From Heterohyrax brucei (Eukaryota > Chordata > Mammalia > Hyracoidea > Procaviidae), in assembly GCA_028571685.1 (NCBI GenBank), contig CM053140.1, positions 145,809,701 to 145,873,700 on the forward strand: a stretch of 64,000 bases of DNA. Direction: 5' to 3'. The notes below the pieces were generated by a model, which saw only the letters and a program-made list of their open reading frames with translations, had not been told where the DNA came from and did not search any database. A program made the position numbers and the translations under genes. Positions 49,301 through 58,300 of the stretch are shown one piece after another; positions within the stretch are counted from its first letter, which is position 1; every line of letters begins with the position of its first letter.

Positions 49301-52300
49301 AAGGATGCCCCATCTCCAAGCACTCTCTACACCTCTTCTTCTGCTATTCATACTCCTTATCTAGCTTTTATTCATGGAAAATATTTTTATTCATAAATGA
49401 GTGTGCATGTATATGTACAGATAGATATGCAGGTATACAAATAAAATATATAGGAATATATACTTGTATATCAATGTAAGGCTTGGCAGACTATGGCCCA
49501 AAGACCAAACCAAGTCTCTGGTCTTGAACTTTTGTATATTTTTAAGGAATTTTAAAAACAAACATGGGAGAAAAAAGAAAAGATGGAACATGAGAGCAAC
49601 TATATGTGACCCACAAAACCACAAATATCCTCAACAAGATGGACTGACAGTAACAACTGTGAGGCTGGTGCAGGACCAGGCAATGTTTCCTTCTGTTGTC
49701 ATAGGGTCGCTATGACTCAGAACCAACTGGTCAGCTGAGAACAACCACAACATCTGGCCCTTTACAGAACAAGTTTGTCAGCATCTCTATTAGTGTGTTG
49801 TCTGTGTTCTCCCTCTAGAATGGAAATTCGTTGATGGCAACAACCTTGTTTTGTTCCCTGTCATATCCTCACAGCCTATAGAATACTGCCAGCTACAAAA
49901 TATATTATTTTTAAATGAATGAATGGATCAAGGAAGACCAGAATGCTTAGCGACATCTGCTAACTCGTTCAGCGTCACATAGGAAAATCAGAGATAAACC
50001 AGAATTCAAACCCAGGTTCACTTGATTCCCTAGCTGGATCCTGAAGTCCAGGAGTTGGTTGCAGCAGTGATCTGAACCACTTGGTTTTCTGCGAAAGATC
50101 CCCTGTTCTAGACTGTGTCTAACATGCATGTCAGGTTAAGGACCAGGTGGGACAGGACATGAAAGGAAAAAAGAGTCAGCATTATGTCAAGATAGTATTC
50201 TACATCTGATATCAGTCATCGTCAATGTGTTTTCATATAAATAATCTCTTCTTAGCTTTACCAAATTTATTTATGAGTAGGTAAGGCAGGTATTATTAGT
50301 CTCATTATACATCTTTAAAAAAAAAACTCAGTTTCACAGAGGGTAAGGGAATTGGTCCTCACAAATAGTGAGCAGCAGCTGTACGTATTATTTTTAGTCC
50401 AGACCGTTCCACTCTATCAAACTGGATCAACATATATCCCCACAACTCTTCTGATAGAAAATTGTGTTACCGCAGCCATAGAGGAATTTTAATAGAACAG
50501 CAGTCACAGCCCAGTAACTTCCAAAAACCAGGAGCACTGCATTTTACTTGGAGTTCCATGGTGTTTGCAAGAGAACCTCCTCAACTAAAAGCAACCACCT
50601 ACCAATGGCAAAAGCAGCAACACAGTTAGAACTTTGATACTGAAGCAATGAAAAAGAAAAGTAGTGCAGGATACCACAATTTAGGGTTTATTGATGCCAA
50701 GTGTGACAGTATCAAAGAATCCCTGAGCTGCCAGGCCCATGACCATTTATAAGAAGGAAGCCAAGGAAACTGACAATTAGCCTGACACTGCTATCCACAG
50801 CTGTCGTCTCCTGGACCAGCTGCTACATCTAATCAGCCATCCTCTGAGACAGCTGATTTTAGAGCTTAACATATTTGACTGAGAAACTACATGTGTTTCA
50901 TGGCTGCAAAGGGTTACCTTTACAGACTGTATCAATGCCAGTCGCTGTCTAAATACAGAGTGAAGGTCATAATGCTGCCCCCAGAACTTAACATCCATCT
51001 GGCTGGCATGCAGCTGTACTGTGGCAAAGACACCAGCTCAGGGTGTTTATAACACTCCAGTTTGAAATGTCTGTCTCTTTGTTCCTCTAAGTGCCCTGGC
51101 ACTTGGTCAGGCCAAGTGTGCCAGTTCTTTTGCCAGAAAATATCGTCTCTGGAAGCAGTTGGAGCCACTGTATTACATCTTGTCCATTCTTTCATCTTTA
51201 TACCCCACTCAAGACACTAAGGCACAAGTGCTAGAAATCTGTGACATGAAAACAAATCAAAGCCTCATTTTCTCATTAGAGGATATACAAGGTATTTAGG
51301 TGCCAAATAGCTACAATTGTTAAACCAAGTTTAATAATTCTAATGTTTTCTCCAAATAATTTATATGGATACTGATGTTTTAAAAAATGGGGTAAATTAC
51401 ATAAAAACTATAAACATAGCATTCTTTTGGTTTCCGTTTTTAAACTTAAGTCTCAGTGTAAAAGAAATTGTTCTCCTTCCTATAGAAGCAACATTAGTGA
51501 TCGCAATGAAGAAAATCTGTCAAGGGTCAAATACTTTACCTAAAAATTCTCTTTCCGGGAAAAAAAGAAATTTAAAAACTTGAAAATGTTAAATCAAAGT
51601 CATGTATAAGTTACCTTCTATGTACTAAGTGGATGATTGGTGCAGCCTTACATGTTCTCTGAAGTTTTCTGTCTGCTTACACAGAATATTCCAAGGAAAA
51701 TTTGTATATGGGAAAGATATACTATCTTAAGCAATAAAAAGTATGTATTTTTGTTGTTGTCATCAGTCTTGAGAAAGAGATCCAAGGTCTTGAAAAGGCC
51801 GAACTGCAAATCTCAACCAATGAGGAGGCAATTTTAAAGAAATTAAAATCAATTGAGAGGACAACAGAAGACATCATAAGGGTAAGCACTGATATGACAA
51901 CTGTGATCCCCCCACAAAACGAGTCCACAAATTGTATATAATCCTATAAAGTACATCCACACTCAGAACTTATTTTTGAAATGGGTTAATCATAGAGAAT
52001 TCTTTTTTCTTATAGTCCGTGAAGATGGAAAAAGAAGAAACATCAAGAGGTATGTTTTTGAACAGCCTATTTAGTGTCTAATCAACAAACTCCCAATAAG
52101 CCCACTGAGATGTTTCCCACTATTGTAAATATATTCTAAATTTATTTTGAACTAACATTGATTTTACAGAGTCAATCGAAGACATTTATGCCAATATCCC
52201 GGACCTTCCAAAATCCTACATACCTTCCAGGTTAAGGAAGGAAAGAAATGAAAGAATAGAAGATGATGAACAAAATAGAAAAGGTACAAGAACTCTGTGG

Positions 52301-55300
52301 TCAATGGCAGGGTCTCAATTTCAAATTGTATAACTCGCTGTAATATTCTGTGCTTCCAGTTTAATAAGTGATCCCATTTTACAGTGTGCCAAGAGGTAGG
52401 TGGGTCACTTGTATGGATAGGGTAATAGGGTTACAGTATTCATTCCATGCATTTGATTTCCCAGCACACTCGGCAGGAAGGAGGAGATAAGGACTTACAG
52501 CAGAGATGGAGTTCTTAAAAGTTTCTTTGCTCAAAACTACCTCTCTTAGCACATTTCATCTAGTAGATAATCTTTTGGGTTGCAGAGATCTTTTTTTGAA
52601 AATGAAACTATCCACCTTGGGAAGGTTAAGCATTTTTCTGCCCCCTTCAGCCCCTCCCCACCAACTGGGGATAATTTTTGTTACACTGATACTTCAGTGC
52701 CTCTACAAAAACAAAGATTTGTATTGGGCCAGAGAAGGGATCTCTGTATTCAGAGTGAAAGGAGAAGTCACTGTCTACCTGGAGGTAACAATCATTTGTT
52801 CATCCAGCAAATACTTCGTGAGCACCTACCATGTGCCAAGCATAGTCTAGAACTCAGAATATAATAGTAAATAAATCAGCAAAAATCCCTTCACTCATGG
52901 AAATGACATTCCAGGAGATAAATAAAAATTAGACAAATAAATAAAATACATGAGTGAGTGAAAATGCTAAAAAGAATAAAGCAGAGAAAGGCTGTACAAA
53001 ACCATCCAGGGAGACTAAGATCGCCCAGTTTTCATAGATTGTGGTGGAGAACAGATCTCACTCCACACTCTGCCTACATCTTGTGGAACTTTAGTTGCGT
53101 TTTCCTGTGCAGTTCAAATCCAAGCCACCCACGTAGCTCTTTCCTCTCGCATCCCTGGTTACCTAGGACTAGATGAGTGGTTATCAGCCTCCAGCTCGCA
53201 GGTCCACGTGACTCCCTCCACTTCAGGCTGGCTCCAAACCTGGAGTTTTCTCTGCCCACTCAGGGTACCAGGGGCAAGGCCAGGAGTCCACACATAACTC
53301 CTCCTGCTTCAGACCAGTCAGTCAACTGTCCTTGCCCCTTTCAGTCTAGTAATTCATTGGAATGACTCACAGAATTCTGCAGAGTATATTGTACTTACTA
53401 CAACTTCATCACAACCGAAAAAAAAAGATGAAACGAGATGCATAGGGTGAGGTCTGAGAGAGGCTACAGTATAGAATTTCCATATTCCAAGGGCATGCAC
53501 TACCTTCTCCCTTGCATAGTAACCAACCAAGAAGCTCCATCTGAGCCCTAGGGCTCAGAGTCTTATCTACTTCACAACTTGGCCATGACAGATGACATCA
53601 TGCCATGAGGCTTAGTCAGCACTGGAGCCCCCAGGTGGTCCCCTTTTCACTGGTCAGCTCCCTACCCGTTAGCCTCAGGTGTTGATCCAGCTCTCAGGAA
53701 TCAAGACTAAAGCCCAAGGGGCTCTCTGCAACAGGATTCTGCAGTGTGATTCCATAACTCATGAGGAAGGTAGGAGGGGTGCGGATGAGAAGTACTGCAG
53801 CTTTAGTTGGGTGGCCTGGGAAGGCCAAGAACCATCAGCTCCCTCCAGAGGAGGAAGCTAATGCTTATTCTTCTGGCTACAGAAGAGGTATGACATGCAG
53901 TGTGGGTTCAAAAAAAGAGATGAAAGGACGTAACAAAAAGCAGCTTTTTTCACATGATAATTTTCACCAGTATTCTAGTAGTTGACAATCCCAGTTAAAA
54001 TTTCACCCATAGGGATAATGCATGGCTCATGAAGCAGTCTCGCCAATCGAAACCTACTGCTGCTGAGTTGATTCCAAATCAAAGCGACCCTGTAGGACAG
54101 AGTAGAACTGCCCCAGAGGGTTTCCAAGGAGCGCCTGGCAGATTTGAAGTGCCAACCTTTTTTGGTTAGCAGACTTAGCAGTCTTGACTTCCCTAAATCA
54201 GTCAGTTCTCTCCAGTACAACTATCAACACAGCTGATATTGCCTCTACCTGCAGACAGGAGTGAAAAATGAGCCAAAACCAAAGGTAAAAGGCAGAGCAT
54301 GTGATTTTAATCTCTTTCCTCCCTCTTCAATACCAGTCTACCTTTAAACTACCTCCCTGTTGTGAAAACTTTAGAATATGCCTCTGTAATCTGAACAGGC
54401 TGCTAGCCTGTGAAGCGAAGCTATAGCTCAAGGAAATAGACTTTGCTGGGCATTCTACCTACTGCAAAGGATAGTGAAGCATATTCTTCCTAATCTGACC
54501 CCCCCGGTGAATAACACAAAGGAGTGTAAACCTGGCTTGCTGGGCTTATTATATGGAGAAAGGATATCTTCTGGTTCCCTCGGTGATAATCCTTGCTCTT
54601 TGGAACCATCAACTTCTCTTCTCCAATTCTTTCCGTTTTTCAGTAATTTCTTACATCCTTACATAAAAGACCATGTCAACATAACGCTGGTCGTTACATA
54701 ATTACTGAGTAAAAATCAAAAATTTTTTTTAAAAGACAACATCTCGTATGAAAGAACATCAAAGGGTGTATTTAATATAAAAATAAACAAAATGATAGCA
54801 GGCTGATTTATAAAAGTTAAAGATCAAATTTGTCTCTCAACAGCTTTGTACGCCATGGAAATAAAAGTTGAAAAAGACTTGAAGACTGGAGAAAGTACAG
54901 TCCTGTCTTCAATACCTCTCCCATCAGACGACTTTAAGGGGACAGGAGTAAAAGTTTATGATGACGGGCAGAAGTCAGTATATGCAGTGAGCGCTAACCA
55001 CAGCACAGCATACAATGGCACTGATGATCTGGCTCCAATAGAGGTGGAGGAACTTTTAAGACAAGCCTCAGAGAAAAACTCTAAATCTCCCACAGAGTAT
55101 CATGAGCCTGTGTATGCTAACCCATTTTGCAGGCCTACAACTCCACAGAGAGAAAAGATAACCCCTGGACCCAGCTTTCAAGAAAGGATGAAAATTAAAG
55201 CTAATGGACTGGGCAATAACATAGATGAATCCATACACAATATGGACAATGGACTTCCAGAGGAAAAAGGCCACAGCTTCAACCATGTCAGCCCCACTGG

Positions 55301-58300
55301 TCCAATACCACATCCTCGATCAACAAGTCAACAGGAAGGGCAGAGATCCCTCACCCCACAAAAGAGGCTGATGACTCCTTGGGAAGAATCAAATGCAATA
55401 CAGGAAAAACATGTATCTTCTCCGAAGGCAAGGCAGAGCCCTAGTGAACCAAGACTTGAAAAACCAGTGCCCCAGCCTTCTTCTCCTACTTGTCAGGAGG
55501 ACGAGGAAGACATCAGATACAATATTGTCCACTCTCTGCCCCCTGACATGGATGACGCAGAACCAGTGACAATGATTTTCATGGGTTATCAGCAGGCAGA
55601 AGACAATGAGGAAGAAAAGAAGCTTCTGACAGGGTATGACGGGATCATCCACGCCGAGCTGGTTGTGATTGACGATGAGGAGGAAGAAGCTGGAGGAGAA
55701 GCTGAGAATCCACCCTACCATCCCATTGGTCCCTGCAGTCAGGTTTACCAGCCTGTCAAACCAACACCACTTCCTAGAAAGAGAGCAGAGGTTAGTGTCC
55801 ATGAAAACACAAACCATAAATCTCCCCACAAAAATTCCATATCCCTGAAGGAACAAGAAGAAAGCTTAGGCAGCCCTGCCCACCATTCTCAGCTTGATGT
55901 TCGGGTGGCCGGAGATGGGACTGAGGATCCATCCTTAACAGGTAATAAAAAGAATAAAAATCACAAGGCATGCCACTGCTGTGTAGTCATGTGACCATCT
56001 TTTTTCGAATACAACTCAAGATTGTGTTATTAGTGCTAATCTGAATTGTTATCACTATAAGTGGCTGTCATTTTGAAGAGTAAAGAAACTGAAAATATAT
56101 TGTTGCCTTATTTGCATATGACATTAATTTACTTTAGAAACTTGAAATCCTTCTTGTATACTATATATGAATGTGTTTGGAACAGTAGTAATGGATTATT
56201 AATATTCTAGCTTTTTCCCACTAGAATCTAATGCCAGCTACTTGTTTGTGCCTCGCTGTGATTTAAACTACATCAGTTAACAAATTGCCTTAACTTTGCA
56301 AGAAGAAAAAACGAGAAGCAAATTTTATTTTCTGAATGACATGTTATCTATTTTACTATACCTTGTTTCTCTATACTTTTATAGTTTTACTAACTTTATT
56401 TCCTTAATTTTTCTACATTTTCAGATAGAATGTTGGTTTACTTTGCATTAACTACAACACTGACCTTTGCATAGCTTTGCCCAGTTTAGCAAATTTATTT
56501 TTTTCTATTTTCTATTTGCACTCTCATTCTTTATAGTTTTGTAACTAAAACACTAAAAGGCAAGTAACTTTGACTTTTCTTTTTACCAAAGTGGTAGGTC
56601 ATCAATTTTAGATTCTTCATTATCACTAGACTATAACTGAGGAACTGACACAATCAATTATGTGATAAGTAATAACAGTATTTATCTTGGCTAAAGATGT
56701 AAAGCAAGTTACCCAGATATACATGTTCTGGATGTTTGAAAGGACAGAAATTTTAAATGTCTCTAATGGATGGATTCTCATTAAAAAGCAATAAGCATGG
56801 CCTCCTAATCAATCCAGCAAACAACTGTTTATCTGTAGAAGTACGGCAGTACCTGCACAAGTGAAGAAGCTCTCTTCCTCTGCTACCCATAAACCCACTG
56901 CTGGGTGGCCAATAATACTAAGAAGTAGAACAATATTATACTCTCTTAACTAGTTTAATTAGGCATACTCAATTATAAATTTAATTATCTGAAGATTATC
57001 TAGCCTCTGGGGAAGTCTGTATTTATATTATTTTCTTAAATCAGAGTTCAGGGATGTGTTCCCACAGTGGCAGTCTGCAAAGACCAAGAGATACTTTCCA
57101 TTCACAGAATGAGTTTAGTTTGCTGTGAACTTTGCATCTTAAATGCATTTAATAACAACAACATGGAAGACTTGAAAACACAAATACAGTATTTATAGTC
57201 AGGAGCAGTCACAGAGCAGCTACATTACCTGCTATAAAACCCTTTTCTTTGAACTTGAGTGTTAGCTCCTCCTGAAGACCCTTATTGCTTCTACCCTACC
57301 CATGTCCACACATTTACCCACAGAAAAAGGCAGGAAGTGACTAATGTTTCCAGACAACACTACCAGAATCATTCTACTGGGCTAAAATAAGGGAAACAGG
57401 AAAACCTAATCCAGACAAAGTAACAATACAAAGTTCTGCACTATCAATCAAAGCATCTTGCAAACAGAATGTTCCAAATTCCTTGCCTTCCATCATGATA
57501 TTATTTTACATTCCTGTTTCCCAATTCAGCACAAAGATGAGATTTTAAAAAAAGGGAAAACTTGAGTTTTAAAAATAAGTAAATTGTGTTGACATATACC
57601 AGCTAGGTCCATATAGCTCCCTACGCACCTTAATTTCACAAACAGCTAGTAGGCTAAGCTCCCTGTGCCCTACCCCAAAAAAATGCTTATGATGCTTTAA
57701 AACTGACCATTTCAGTTCAATTCCTTTTTCTATAGTGTAAGTCCCCTGATAAATATAAATATCACTGTATATGTATGGCACTTGGCTGGCTTGGCTGGTA
57801 TATGTAATAGTTATGAATTGTTAGTTTCTTGTCTCTTAGTACAGGTACAGTTATTAAGGCCTTATCTCCAAGAGCTATTTTTAGTATGGAAAACAGCATG
57901 AAGGAGACAGAGCAGTGGAAAAAAGTGAAGCTTGGAGATCCTAAATACAAGATTTTTTAGTCAGAATTTTCAATGGATTGACACATTACAGGAAAATTTA
58001 GACCAAGTTATGTCTATCTGCTGATGGAAACATAGCATGATTGTGTCTAAGGTATATATAGCTCAGTGCCAGACACGCCAACTACACAGCCGGCTTTGTT
58101 TCACAGTCCTTATCCAACTAACCTCGGTGGCATTTCAGGATGAAGAAGTGGGGGATTTACATGCTATCAGTGCCAAATTGCCAATCTATGGCTGCCAAGA
58201 GGAGGAAAAGAATACTGAGAGCAAGAAGGAAAGCTCTCTGTCACCAAGTTCAGCCAGCCAAAATTATGTGTCTGAATTACTATGAAGAGAGGAGGTAGGG

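Larger units (their letters stand above)
26904..51766 (+). other. PALMD: PALMD intron 3 (24.9 kb)
   Basis: A phase 2 intron and the largest in the gene. Unannotated stretches over 300 bases with nothing I recognise: 26904-27470, 27736-28487, 29954-30860, 31700-32890 (includes a chance 192-codon frame on the minus strand), 33414-34270, 34900-36100, 36500-36940, 41283-42085, 42359-43150, 44370-45110, 45903-46940 and 50420-51766. The rest is mobile elements and simple repeats listed separately. Confidence 0.85.
52284..54843 (+). other. PALMD: PALMD intron 6 (2.6 kb)
   Basis: A phase 1 intron. It holds a MIR/L2-type tail near 52785-52960, an unclassified old repeat near 53340-53720 and one AfroSINE at 54049-54183. 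54184-54843 has no [17 protein letters not shown]. Confidence 0.85.

Noticed and set aside
57875..57884. Perfect MEF2-type site CTATTTTTAG, and another match, CTAAATATAG, at 29969-29978
   Set aside because: The 10-base consensus has four W positions and is expected about once or twice by chance in 64 kb of AT-rich DNA. Nothing around either site strengthens it.
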